From NCBI GenBank assembly GCA_003313425.1, contig NHZP01000010.1, positions 744,001 to 808,000 on the forward strand: a stretch of 64,000 bases of DNA, written 5' to 3'. A program made the translations under genes and the position numbers. This DNA is from Pseudopyrenochaeta lycopersici (lineage: Eukaryota > Ascomycota > Dothideomycetes > Pleosporales > Pseudopyrenochaetaceae). Below, piece by piece: positions 32,558 to 43,300 of this stretch. Position 1 is the first letter of the stretch, and each line of letters starts with the position of its first letter. The notes under the pieces were generated by a model that was given only the letters and a program-made list of their open reading frames with translations, had not been told where the DNA came from and made no database searches.

Positions 32558-33207
32558 TTACAAAGCGATCACGCCAACGAACGCAGCTGCCACACCCGCA
32601 CCGAGCGCCTTCACAACCGAACTAGGCGCAGCACCGGTGCTCTGAGGCCTCGCTGCAGTGCCCGTTGCGCTGGATCCAGCACCGGTAGTCGTAGCATTCG
32701 CTCCATTGACAGCCTCGTTGACCAAGCTCTGCACGCGCGCATTGTTCGCATCGTAGTACGACTTGAGATCGCTGGGCAGCGCGCTGTACCATGCGGGGAT
32801 AGTGGTGAAGGTCTCGAGAGCGCCGAGCTCGGTGACCTCGTCGGGGATGTCGTAGGAAGCTGTGGCGACGAAGGAGGCGAGGGCAGTGTGTGCGCTGGCG
32901 GCCTGGGAGAGGGCTGAGGGGCCGAGGGAGGCGGTTAGTTCGCCAATCTTGGAGGTGACGAAGTTCTCGAGGGAGTTGATGTAGGAGCGGAGCTAGAATC
33001 CCGATTAGTTGTCATTCCTTTCTTGTTTGGCTGAGGCTTGGGTGGGTGTTGTCGTATGATGAAAGGGACTTGGATCTGAGATGGAAAAATACATACGTTG
33101 GAGAGATCGGGGATCGCAGTAGGAGTAGGAATGGAAGTGATGACCACGAAATCAGCGACCGCAGTGGTGCTGAGCGCGGCCGCGAAGAGGATGTTCTTGA
33201 TCTGCAT
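32558..33207 (-). CDS. Small secreted, probably GPI-anchored protein with PAWY motif
   Basis: Exons 33207-33097 and 32992-32558 give 181 aa; the intron is 104 nt. It has a signal peptide (MQIKNILFAAALSTTAVA), a helical middle and TTIPAWYSALPSDLKSYYD. A Ser/Thr/Gly/Ala-rich linker typical of wall-anchored proteins follows, ending in a hydrophobic tail VVKALGAGVAAAFVGVIAL consistent with a GPI signal. It is the same design as the 24382-24987 gene, with the same intron after the first ~35 codons but without the intron that splits the Trp codon. No catalytic motif; inferred extracellular surface protein of unknown role. Confidence 0.8.
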
Positions 33208-33833
33208 GATTGCTGGTGTTGAAGTGGTATCTTAAAGCGATAGTTTGTTGTAGTAACACAATTGCAACTTTGGGTTATTAAATCTTCTTCTAATTGTGAA
33301 CGTGAAAGTGAAATGGAGCGATTGTTTGAATGGTAAACTGAATGGGAGAAGTGACTTTCCGTGGGCAGAGCCGACTATCTAAGTACCGGTCCACCATAAT
33401 GCACTGGTGTCTCAGCCACACTCATTTCGCGGACTGAATGGACACCCTTCGGCCTAATCAGTCGGCGGTCTAGCTTTATATCTGACTCCCATCTCCCATT
33501 GGAATAGACAATCATCAAGATCGTCGAGTATTTGAAGTGCCGAGTAGCTGGAAAAACGTTTTTCAACAGGTCTATCCGAGCACCTGCTTCGAACTGTGAC
33601 ACCCAGAAAAGACGGAAAAGAAGGGTGAACATCTCAAATCGTTTCGAATGCAAGGACCATGTTGCATTGGTTGTGCAGTTTCAGCTGAATGTCAGGGGTG
33701 CTTCACTAGCTTGGTGATCTTAGCTGTTTCCTATATAGGGTGGCCTCTAGCGTCATTTTGACCCGGTCTTCCGTCAATGCTTGACAATCTTTGTTAAACC
33801 CAAGTTGTGATGGCTTTATGATCAGCAATCAAG
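33208..33833. other. Intergenic, no supported gene
   Basis: About 630 bp between two minus-strand genes, AT-rich near 33230-33340. It should contain the promoter of the small secreted protein and the FTR1 3' end. Nothing else seen. Confidence 0.5.
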
Positions 33834-35098
33834 CTATTCAACTTGTCTGACGGCCGTGCCAACGTGGACCCCCTCTGTGCTGGTCTTCTTCCCCGCCACG
33901 TCGCCGTGGCCGCTGGATGTGTCGCTGTCTGCTTCCGCAGCAGGAGCGGCGTTGGTCTCTTTGCTCTCCTTCCAGCCTAGATAGACGAATCCGATGATAA
34001 TAACCAACCAGTAGAGATTGTATGAGATGACAGAGCCATATGTCGCGCTATTCTGCCAGCCGAAGAGGGAGTTGAAGATGCCCCAACCACCGTCGCCGTT
34101 CTCACCAGGGGAGCAACACTGCTTGTTGTTAATTCTTGCAGGCGGAAATGACAATTGCAAAAGGACTTACATTGACATGCCAAACACTCTTCCTGATGTC
34201 GTAACTTCCTGGTCCCGCACCAGCTTCAGCAGCCCCCTCTCCGGCAAGCCTGACCCACGCATCCATCTCGAGGTTCCAGACGCCTTTCGAGAAGAGACCT
34301 GCAGCAACAAGGTACAGGAAACATGTCGATACAACAAGGAAGATTTGAAGAGATGTCCTATTGCCACCTTTGTAGATGAGGTAGCCGATCAGGGCTCCTG
34401 CGCCTAGGCCGCAGAGGACCGCAAGTGGGAATGAGGTCGCTGGCAAGCCAAGACCAACGCCAGCGATGAATCTAGTCCAGCAATCAGCATCAGACATCTA
34501 CTTGGGATTCGTTTCAACTTACAGGACGGCCTCAATGCCCTCTCGGAGTACAGTGATGAAGGGCAGGATGAACATGGCGTATTTCTCCGTCCACATCTTG
34601 AGCTTGCCCTTGACAGGAAGCTTTGCATCCTTCTGCTCCAGGACCTTGGTGATCTTGACGCGCCATTTGTCTTGAAGCTTGCTGACGCGAAGAAGGGCCG
34701 CGCCCATCAAAGTAATGATGATGCTGGCGAGAATGCCAAAGACGCCTTCCCAGATGTGCTCGGCAGCTTCAAAAGTGTTGCGACCAGCTGTGTAGAAAGT
34801 TCCAATGATGCCGGCGCAGATGATCACACATATCAGGACACCAGCGCCGACACCCCACCAAACCTGGCGGACGAGTCGTTTGTAGACCGTTGGATCCTGC
34901 GCGGGACCAAGAGTCTGCTTCAAGAAGGCGAGCAGAACGGAGACAATGATGCTGGTCTCCAAGCACTCACGGAAGCAAATGAAGAAGACTGCGACAGTCG
35001 TCAGTACAGAGATTGCCTTTCGCGAACACATGCGAGCCCGAGAGAGCGGCTCCCTGTGGCTAAACTAGCTTACCCGGAACAGCGAAAACGTTCGGCAT
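33834..35098 (-). CDS. ftrA: High-affinity plasma-membrane iron permease, FTR1 type
   Basis: Four exons, 35098-35074 (25 nt), 34988-34523, 34471-34171 and 34118-33834, give 358 aa. The Ftr1 family carries two REXLE-type iron-binding motifs. Here they are RECLE at 15-19 in the first membrane helix and REGIE at 157-161 in the fourth, the latter with Ile in place of Leu. About seven hydrophobic spans are visible, among them [43 protein letters not shown] and [14 protein letters not shown]. The C-terminus is a hydrophilic cytosolic tail. The permease takes up Fe(III) made by its partner ferroxidase. That partner, the multicopper oxidase gene, starts 1 kb away on the other strand, so the two form the classical divergent reductive iron-assimilation pair. 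Confidence 0.95.
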
Positions 35099-35145
35099 TG
35101 TAGAGTTTCTGCGACAACGTTTCCAATGTAAGTTGCAGTTCCACG

Positions 35146-35154
35146 ATCAGATAA
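35146..35154 (+). promoter_or_regulatory. ATCAGATAA, iron-responsive GATA repressor site
   Basis: Exact match to ATCWGATAA, 48 bp upstream of the FTR1 start codon, so it probably lies in the leader or core promoter. Confidence 0.7.
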
Positions 35155-35658
35155 TGAAAGAGATGATCGAGGGAATGGAAAGATCTAATCAGATGAAAGG
35201 GCGGCAAAAGAGACAGTGACCTGCTATCTTCCTCGTGCCATCCGTGTTCGATGGCACTAGTACAAGCCGAAATTCGGACTGCAGCAAAGATCCTGCATGC
35301 ATGGCTATTTCAATTAAGTCCCGGGAACAAAGAGGTGGGCTGATCATACTTTGGTTTCATGTCCCGCGTGCGCATTCGCTTGCTTCACGCCAGCAAACTC
35401 TAGATGCCGCCTCCTACACTCATTTTCAATGTGCTTTTTTTCTCTTTTCTGCTTTTTTCTTTTCTCCGCTCTCTGATTTCCGTCCCTCTCCCCAATAACC
35501 AGCCCCTCCAGGGCTGCAGTCAGCACCCATGACCATTCATGATCTGCACCCGCCAAGTAAGCCTAATCAAGTCAAGAGATTGTCACGCATGCTAGTGCAA
35601 GCTTATTCGTAGAAACAAGCCCTCGCTTACCCTCAACCAGGGTCGATCAGAGTCCAGA

Positions 35659-35667
35659 TTATCAGAT
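35659..35667 (-). promoter_or_regulatory. ATCTGATAA, iron-responsive GATA repressor site
   Basis: Exact ATCWGATAA match on the minus strand, near the middle of the FTR1/FET3 intergenic region, followed within 30 bp by two more GATAA cores. Confidence 0.75.
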
Positions 35668-35870
35668 GGGCCGATAACAACCACTTGATAATCGCGCTAC
35701 AGCAAATCATAACATCGTATCCGCTTCCGTCTACTATAACAGGCGATGAAAATTTGATGTGACACTGAGACGACTAACGCCTCGATTGCTGCACCCTCAA
35801 GCCTCGGGTTTTCCATCACCAAGGGCCCCGCTTTTAAGGTGCTTTTGGGCGGTTGTGCCGTGAGCAGATG

Positions 35871-35879
35871 ATCTGATAA
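35871..35879 (+). promoter_or_regulatory. ATCTGATAA, iron-responsive GATA repressor site
   Basis: Exact ATCWGATAA match, 231 bp upstream of the FET3 start codon. Confidence 0.75.
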
Positions 35880-35934
35880 TTGGTGACCCGGATCGTGAAG
35901 GGTCGGTGCGTTGCTTCTGACAGGCAACGGGGTC

Positions 35935-35943
35935 TTATCTGAT
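35935..35943 (-). promoter_or_regulatory. ATCAGATAA, iron-responsive GATA repressor site
   Basis: Exact ATCWGATAA match on the minus strand, 166 bp upstream of the FET3 start codon and 55 bp from the preceding site in the opposite orientation. Confidence 0.75.
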
Positions 35944-36109
35944 CCCCCGCTGTCGGCCATTCGATCTTATCTTTTTCATCAGTCCTTTGTCTTGCACTAA
36001 CGTCGCGGACTGTCAAGTGAATTTCTGGGAGTTAATCTCTTCTACAAGCACTCACTTCGCTGACGTCCAGGTTTGATTGCTCCAGCGTCCTGGGTGGGCT
36101 GTCATCAAA

Positions 36110-38029
36110 ATGGCGATCTCATTGTCCAGCTTCCTCCTTCCAATATCTCTCCTGGCTTCTGTTGCTCAGTGCGCAACTGTTACCTATGACTTCGACGTAG
36201 GTTGGACATATGCGAATCCTGATGGCCAGCGGACACGCCCGGTCATGGGCATCAATGGGCAATGGCCAATTCCACCCATCGTAGCAACAAAAGGAGATCA
36301 AGTCATCGTCAATGTCAAGAACTCGCTAGGAAATGAGAGCACATCTCTTCACTTCCACGGTCTCTACCAAAATGGAACCACGCATATGGATGGCCCCATT
36401 GCCGTCACACAGTGCGGTATTCTTCCAGGGAGTTCCTTTACATATAATTTCACAGTGAGTATCATAGCATATCCATACTTTACACATGCTGATCGGATTA
36501 GGTCGACCAACCAGGCACATACTGGTATCATAGTCATGAGCGGGGACAATACCCTGATGGGCTTCGTGGTCCTTTAATTGTGCACGACCCAGAGGATCCG
36601 CACAAGGACCTTTACGACGAGGAAATAGTTCTGACCTTATCCGACTGGTATCATGACCTTATGCACGGCCTCCTGGCAGGCTTCATCAGCATCGCAAACC
36701 CATCTGGTGCGGAGCCTGTTCCTCAGGCCGCTCTCCTCAATGATACCCAGAATCTAGCCATCAAGATCGAGCCTGGAAAGACGTATCTTTTCCGCATGAT
36801 CAATATGGGCGCTTTCGCAGCTCAGTATGTCTGGTTTGAAGAGCACACCATGAAGGTCGTTGAAGTCGATGGCATCTACACCGAGCCCATGGACGCTGAA
36901 ATGATCTACGTGACTGCTGCCCAACGTTACAGTGTCCTTGTCACTGCGAAGAACGATACGAACTCCAACTTCGCTTTTGTTGGAAGCATGGATCAGGACC
37001 TGTTCGATGCGATTCCTGATGGCCTGAATCCTAATGTGACGGGCTGGCTCGTCTACGATGACTCGAAGGAGAAGCCTGCGCCAAAGGATATCGATGCATT
37101 TGAACCTTTCGATGACTTCAGCCTCGTGCCTTATGATAAGGAGCAACTCCTTGACAAGGTCGACCGCACCATCACGCTGGATTTGAAGATGGACAACCTG
37201 AATGACGGCGCAAACTAGTAAGTATTTTCAGCCTGCTTGTCACATTCTGGAACTCTGTCTGACAAGAATAAAGCGCCTTCTTCAACGACATCACATATGT
37301 CGGCCCCAAAGTACCCACACTCTACACCGTCCTGTCTACCGGCGCAAACGCGACAGACCCCGTCATCTACGGCTCCAACACAAACTCATTCGTCCTCGGC
37401 CAGAACGAAGTCGTTGAAATCGTCGTCAACAACGATGACCCAGGAAAGTACGTCTTCAATCTCCCCATCACCATAAATACTACGACGCCCCGCTAACCCC
37501 ATATTTTAGGCACCCTTTCCATCTCCACGGTCACGCCTTCCAGGTAGTAACTCGCTCCGAAGACGAAGCAGGCTTCTACGACCCCAACAACACTACCACA
37601 CCCTCCGCAACCCCCATGCGGCGCGACACTGTCCTCGTGCGGCCCAACGGCCACACGGTGCTGCGCTTCCGCTCCGACAACCCCGGCGTGTGGCTGTTCC
37701 ACTGCCACATTGAATGGCACGTTGCGTCCGGACTCTCCATGACACTTGTCGAGGCTCCGCTCGCACTGCAGAAGCAACTAGACGGCAAGATCCCTGCTGA
37801 CCACTTGAAAGTCTGCGAGGAAGGAAAGGTGCCTACTAAGGGGAATGCGGCAGGGAATACAGTGGACTACCTGGATTTGAAGGGCGAGAACAAGCCGCCG
37901 GGGACGCTGCCTGCAGGCTTCACTGCGCGCGGTATTGTTGCGTTGGTGTTCAGCTGTGTGGCGGCATTTTTGGGTATGGCAGTTATTGGATGGTATGGCA
38001 TGAAGCCTATCAAGACCAAGACTGGCTGA
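36110..38029 (+). CDS. fetC: Iron-transport multicopper ferroxidase, FET3 type
   Basis: Four exons, 36110-36454, 36502-37217, 37274-37447 and 37510-38029, give 584 aa. A signal peptide ([19 protein letters not shown]) precedes three cupredoxin domains. All copper-ligand clusters are present, three of them completed across exon joins: [31 protein letters not shown] and HCHIEWH. The C-terminal span [26 protein letters not shown] is a single transmembrane anchor with a short basic cytosolic tail. That anchor distinguishes Fet3-type ferroxidases from secreted laccases. The enzyme oxidises Fe(II) to Fe(III) at the cell surface and hands it to the Ftr1 permease encoded divergently next to it. Several NxT/NxS sites suggest glycosylation. 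Confidence 0.95.
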
Positions 38030-38470
38030 TTGTTCGGTGGGTATATAATGAAGAAAGGCGTTTGAGATGGGGGCATGTACATGTATCATGCTAAGATATC
38101 AATTTGATTTCAGACTAGCGAGATGAATTCGAAACATCATTCCATTATTGCCTCGAGCGACCTTGTTGCTCTGATGATAAACCATGCCGTCTATAAGATT
38201 TGTGAACCGAGTAGGGAAAGAAAGAAATGCCTGCCAAAGCTTACAGGAGTGCCCAAAGTAGCGAAAGAAGGGCAAGCAACTTGCTTGCCTGAAATATCGC
38301 AAAATCGCCAATAACTACAAGGTTGTAAACGAACGGCAAACATGATGCCGACAAAAGATACAGAAATCGGTGGAGATGCCTGTGTCGCGAATTCATCGCG
38401 AGTCTTGGCACAGGGCAAGTATTACATTGCCATACCGTCTCGCTCGTGCTGTCTCATTCACCACTTTACT
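38030..38470. other. Intergenic between convergent genes
   Basis: About 440 bp containing the 3' ends of FET3 (+) and phosphatidylinositol synthase (-). Nothing else seen. Confidence 0.55.
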
Positions 38471-39480
38471 CTACTGCGTCTTCTTTGATCCGCCCTTCTT
38501 CCTTGGAAGTCCTTTCTGCCTCCTCGCCTCCCTGTCTCCCTCTGCAAGCCACTGGCTCGCCTTGACCAGCTGGACCACGTTGATCCATTGCTTCATTGCC
38601 ATGACTGGAGCCGATACGATCATCAGCACCCAAGGGACGGTGGAGTCCATCTTGTTTGCGCGAGCCATCTCCATAGCAGCTGCTGAGAAGGGACTTGCGA
38701 AGAACATTGAGGGTTTTGGAGCAGCAGGCGAGCCAGGCTGGAGGGTAGAGGGGTTGTTGATGTCGGAGAACAGGGTTGGCGAGAGGAGCGGGGAGCTAAA
38801 GGAGAGGAGGTAGAGGGCGATGAAGAAGATCTCGTTCATAGCACAGAATGTGAACAAGACTTTCTGAAGTAGTGTTAGCACCTCGTTCAACGACACTCGC
38901 TTAGGTCAGGGAGATAGAAAGGGTTCTGGGTCGGGCAACGTACGTTGTTCGTGTAATACTGCTTTAGCAACCAACTCCGCTTCTCATCCACCTCCTTATG
39001 GCTCTGTCTAGTCTTACCCATACTCAGCGTAGCATACATATGCATGTAATGGCTTGACAAATCCAGAGAGATCAGCGCTTGAAACACGATGCTCCAGCGA
39101 GGGAACGCCTGTGCTAGGAACACCATCAAACAGGCTGTTGTGCATCTGTCGGTGACCATGTCCAGCACCCCGCCGAAACTTGTGCTTTGCTCGTAGGCTC
39201 GGGCTGCGTAGCCATCTAGCGCATCGAGCAGGCAGGATACACTGTAAAGGAGAGAACACGTGCGCGGGTGGAGAGGCATGTAGTAGAGGGAGGCTAGGGC
39301 GAGGACGATACGCGAGTAGCCTACAGCTTTATTAGCTGGAGCTTAGGAAGGCGAGAGGAGAGACAAACCGATCAAGTTGGGCACGAAGAGGAAAATGTTC
39401 TCCTCTTCATCCTCTTGGGTATGCTGTGTTGGCCTGACGGCAGCGCCATTGCCGTTGGGCGTGTTCTGTACTGCTGCCAT
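38471..39480 (-). CDS. pis1: CDP-diacylglycerol-inositol 3-phosphatidyltransferase (phosphatidylinositol synthase)
   Basis: Exons 39480-39369, 39320-38944 and 38863-38471 give 293 aa. After a Gln/Glu-rich start, FLFVPNLIGYSRIVLALASLYY opens the membrane domain. The CDP-alcohol phosphotransferase signature DGx2ARx8Gx3Dx3D is perfect (residues 73-95, DGYAAR to VTD). The sequence DLSSHYMHMYATL downstream fits Pis1 and not cholinephosphotransferases. The enzyme joins CDP-DAG and myo-inositol to make PI in the ER. Between the last two membrane spans there is an extended Pro/Ser/Ala-rich loop (about 200-225), common in fungal versions. The C-terminus is basic (RKKGGSKK). First intron donor is the weaker GTTTGT. 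Confidence 0.93.
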
Positions 39481-40223
39481 TGCAGAGAACAGCTGTGTTT
39501 GTCAGGCGGAAAGTGTCGGGTAGTCCCAGTCTTGGTCCTTAGTTGGAGTGCCCCGCAGCCTTTACTATGGCAGTGGAAGCTCGTATCCGTGCTGTGCTTA
39601 TTTCTCCACTGCACCGAGCCGCAGAGTTGCGTATAAGCGCGAGGTTGTGTGGTGTGCCTGATGCTCGGTTCTTGCTTATAGAATGTCGTCGAAGCTCTTG
39701 GAAGGCGCGTAACAGACTAAAGACAGGTAACTTGGAGGGCTGTCAAAGGCCGTTGAGCTCGTTCGGGGCAGGACCAGAAAGTTGTCAAAGTCGGCGCGCG
39801 ATAAGCCGATAACGAAGCTAGCTAGGGCTGCAGTTGGCGCAGGGGTAAAACGTCGCGGGGCAGTTATAGACGCGAAGGCGTGTTAAAGGGAGCACAGAAA
39901 AAAGGAAGGAAGGAGCGTAGGTGTTAACAAACAGGTGAAAAGAGATGACGATGTTTTGCTGCCTTGAGATTGGCCCTGAGAATTGTTGGCTTTTCGTCCG
40001 CGAGTTCCGGCTACGCGGCCTAGACCGAAAAGGGGGTGCCTTGGCACCAGGAGACTCAAGTCAAACAGATATCGTGAGATCCACATGGCCGAAACTAAAC
40101 ACTGCCTTCGACGCGCAAGATGGATAATTAATCATAGAGGTTCTGCTTATATTTGAATCGCCAGAATGCAGATCACGAAAGAAATGGGCAAGTCTACCCG
40201 TGGCTATGCTACGACCTTCTAGT
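39481..40223. other. Intergenic, no supported gene
   Basis: About 740 bp between two minus-strand genes: the PIS1 promoter and the helicase 3' end. Open frames here have no recognisable composition. Confidence 0.5.
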
Positions 40224-42732
40224 CTACTTTCCAAAGCCCTTAAACTCTGTCCTCTTCGCAATCTTCTTCGACTTGCTTTTCTGATGTGCTTGCTTTTCCT
40301 TTGCCTTTCCAGTGCTAAGTCCTCGATCAGCCTTGCCCTTTTTCCACTCCTTGCCCTCTGTTCGGAAATCCTTTGCTTCCAGCTTCTTCCTATCCTTGCC
40401 ACTCAGCTTCTTTTTCTTCTTATCCTTGACAGAGCCTCCAGCCGGCCCATTCAGAGCGGCAGCACCTTTCTCTCTCTCAGCGGCTTTTTCTTTCTCCGAC
40501 TCGAACCATGTGCGCCTTGGTCTTGACTTGATTTCATCTTCGTGCTCGATGAGGTTCACGCCTCGCTTCAGGTCACGCTCCGTGATACTGAGAGCACGCT
40601 CTTCTTTCTCTTCTTGAAGAACCTCCTCAATCTCGTCTTCGAGGTCGCGGAGCTTCTTCAGCCATCGGTCTGTCTCCTCAGCAGGTACTTGTCGGCTGAC
40701 TACCTTGGCGCCCTGGTCTCGGGAAGCCTTGACGGCCTGCTTGACTACCTTTCGATCAGGCTCTGCGGCAAGCGTGCATGCTCGGCCACTTCGTCCAGCA
40801 CGAGCGGTACGGCCGACACGATGCAGGTAGATTTCATGATTTTGTGGGGCTTCGTAGTTGATGACAGTCGAGACGTTCTTGATATCAAGACCACGGGAAG
40901 CGACATCGGTGGCGAGAAGGTAGGCTGATTTCCCTGAGCGGAATGCTTCGACGGCTTGGATACGCTACGTATGAGTCAGTAAATTGTGAAATGTTTGTCG
41001 CGAATGATTGCCATACCTGCTCTTGACTCATATTACCGTGAAGCTCACTAGCTTTGAGTCCGCAGAGGGCGAATACAACGCGAACCCTGTGCGCCTCCTT
41101 CTTTTGTCTGAAGAAAATAATGACTCTCTCTGTGTAGATCTTCTCACAGATGTACATGAGATAAGCTAGGCGCTTGTCCTCCTTTCCTTGCCTTATTCTC
41201 ACAAACTCCTGCGTCAGACCTGCGACAGTCTGCTTTTTTGCATCAACCATGAGCCGCACAGGCTTATCCATTCCAATGCGGATCAACTTATCGACCGAAC
41301 TTGTCATTGTGGCGGAGAAAAGCATTGTCTGTCGTGATTTCGGGATGGTCGTCAAGATCTCGTTCAGCTGGGTTTCGAAACCTTCTTCAAGCATTCGATC
41401 CGCCTCATCAAGAACAAGGATCTCGAGATGCTCGACTTGAAAGGCGGCCGTGTTTTGCATGTGATCAATGAAACGACCTGGCGTTGCAATGACCACGTCT
41501 GGTCGCGTCTTGAGCACAGCCTCCTGCTCACGGGAAGAGAAACCACCAGCCATGAGAGCAAATGTGATGTCAGTGAAGGATGCAAGCTTCGTAGCGACAT
41601 TGAAACACTGCACAGCCAACTCACGCGTGGGCATGAAGATGGCGACGCGCGTAGTCGGGACCTTCTTTGGTCGGTAGAGAAGGCGTTCGAGGATGGGAAT
41701 GAGGAAGGCAGCGGTTTTGCCGGAACCAGTCTCAGCTCCACCAACAACGTCTTTGCCTTGCATAGCTATAGGCACAGCCTTACTCTGAATAGGTGTCGGT
41801 TCGGTAAAGCCGACAGACGCAAGACCTCTGAGAATGGGTCTTGAAAGAGACATTGCCTGGAATGAGGCATTGCCTGCTTTAGCGCCTTTCTTTTTCTTGA
41901 TAGAAACACTTTCTTCGGGCGCAAAGAAAGCTGCTGCCTTTTTTGCCTCTGCAGCATCCTCTTGGTCGCTTTCATCCTCATCCTCTGAGTCAGCAGGCTC
42001 AAGATCCATGGGATGTGGAACAGCCGGGGCAACCGCTTCGTCGTCTGAATCGGCATCATCCTCGGCTTCGCCACCGTCAGGCTCACTGCCCTCGTTGTCT
42101 GAGGCTTCCTCATCCTGATCTTCCTCGTCGTCTGAATCGCTTGCAGCCCCCATGCCGAAGCCATCTTCTGCCAATAGCTCGTCATCCTCGTCGAATCCCT
42201 CAAATTTGTCCTCATCAGACTCCTCAACTGCCTCCGACTTGGCAGATTCCTTCGCAATTTTTTTGTTCCGTCTTCGCTCAATGATGTCGTCAACGTCAAC
42301 GGCAGTGCCAGTCTTTCCCGACTTCGACTCCTGTGCAACGGTGCCATTGTCGTTTCCCCACCCGTCAAAGTCCTCCACGAACCCAGTATCAATGTCCCCA
42401 ACTGCGAATTCGAAGTCGCTAGCAATGTCGTCGTTCTCCTCTATATCCTCGCCCGGCTGCGGCATTTCCAATTCATCCTCCGCAATATCAGCATCTGCTT
42501 CGGGCTCAGCCTGCTTCCCTTTCTTTCCCTTCTTCTTATCTTTTTTGGCCTTCTTCGACGCCACTTCCTTGGGCTTTACATTCAGATCTGGGTCTTCTGT
42601 ATATTTCCTCTTTTTTCCGCGGCCCGAGAGTTTTGCAGACGCTGCAGCCAGGTCCTCGGCGCCACCGTCATCGGATACATCGTCGTGGTCAGAAATAGTA
42701 AACACAAAGTCGTCGTCAAAATTCGGCGCCAT
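40224..42732 (-). CDS. drs1: ATP-dependent RNA helicase Drs1-type (DEAD box, 60S biogenesis)
   Basis: Exons 42732-41017 and 40964-40224 give 818 aa. The intron is 52 nt (GTATGG...CGTAG). The start is the ATG before [15 protein letters not shown], a typical Drs1 opening. Residues ~1-260 are a long acidic/Lys-rich region with repeated Asp/Glu runs. The helicase core follows: Q motif GFTEPTPIQ, Walker [26 protein letters not shown] in [11 protein letters not shown], then after the intron [10 protein letters not shown] and [11 protein letters not shown] Lys-rich tail ends in [11 protein letters not shown]. Drs1 acts in the nucleolus in 27S pre-rRNA processing and 60S subunit assembly. Confidence 0.95.
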
Positions 42733-43300
42733 CCTTCCAGATATGAGCTTGTCAATCGACTTTGGTGCGCAGGCGTACAATGGGGATGTTGAAATTTCCT
42801 GGCAAAAAACATGCTAGCGCAATTGTCCGGCCGGGCGGTGAGGGAGTGCCCGACCCTGCTAGTGGAGTAGCGCATCAGCAAGTACAGGGATCCACCTCGA
42901 CCTCTAGGCATCAGAGACGTTCTTCCCAATCGCTCTACACAACTAATGCCTTCTACCCAATGATGATAAGTATTGTGCGCCACTGAGCGCGATTAATTGC
43001 GGTCCCCGCAGACTGCAGCCTTGTGATGCTCGCTAAACGCACTGCCTGATGCCCTCTCTGCCAGGAATTGTAGACCTGAATGGCTCAGCCTGCTCCCATT
43101 TCTCTAAACCCAGATTAGCGTCACTGAACCAGGAGGTACCCGAAGGCAGCCGTGGGCTTCATGGCCTTGTAGAACAGGATAAGTACCAGGCATTCCTTCC
43201 GTTCACTCCCTCCCCGGGGGGTCACTGTGCATATCTTCCTTGCTCTACTTTTTCTTCATTAGACCAGTTCCTTCGAACTGGCCATTATTCCCAATACATC
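42733..43300. promoter_or_regulatory. Divergent intergenic region, helicase / RBR gene
   Basis: About 570 bp between two divergent start codons. A frame open on the plus strand from 43049 joins the RBR frame but lacks an ATG until 43301. Pyrimidine-rich 43200-43260 is likely the RBR leader. No factor site identified. Confidence 0.4.

Larger units (their letters stand above)
35099..36109. promoter_or_regulatory. Shared FTR1/FET3 divergent promoter with SreA-type GATA sites
   Basis: About 1 kb between the two start codons. It contains four exact ATCWGATAA motifs on alternating strands plus further GATA cores (TTGATAATC at 35686, TTATCT at 35967-35972, CCGATAAC near 35671). ATCWGATAA is the consensus described for the SreA/SRE/Urbs1 family of iron-sensing GATA repressors. 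The expected regulation is repression of both genes when iron is sufficient. Confidence 0.8.

Noticed and set aside
40200..42817. Several long plus-strand frames antisense to the helicase
   Set aside because: Mirror images of the Asp/Glu/Lys-rich coding region (Ser/Leu/Phe-rich), with no independent signals.
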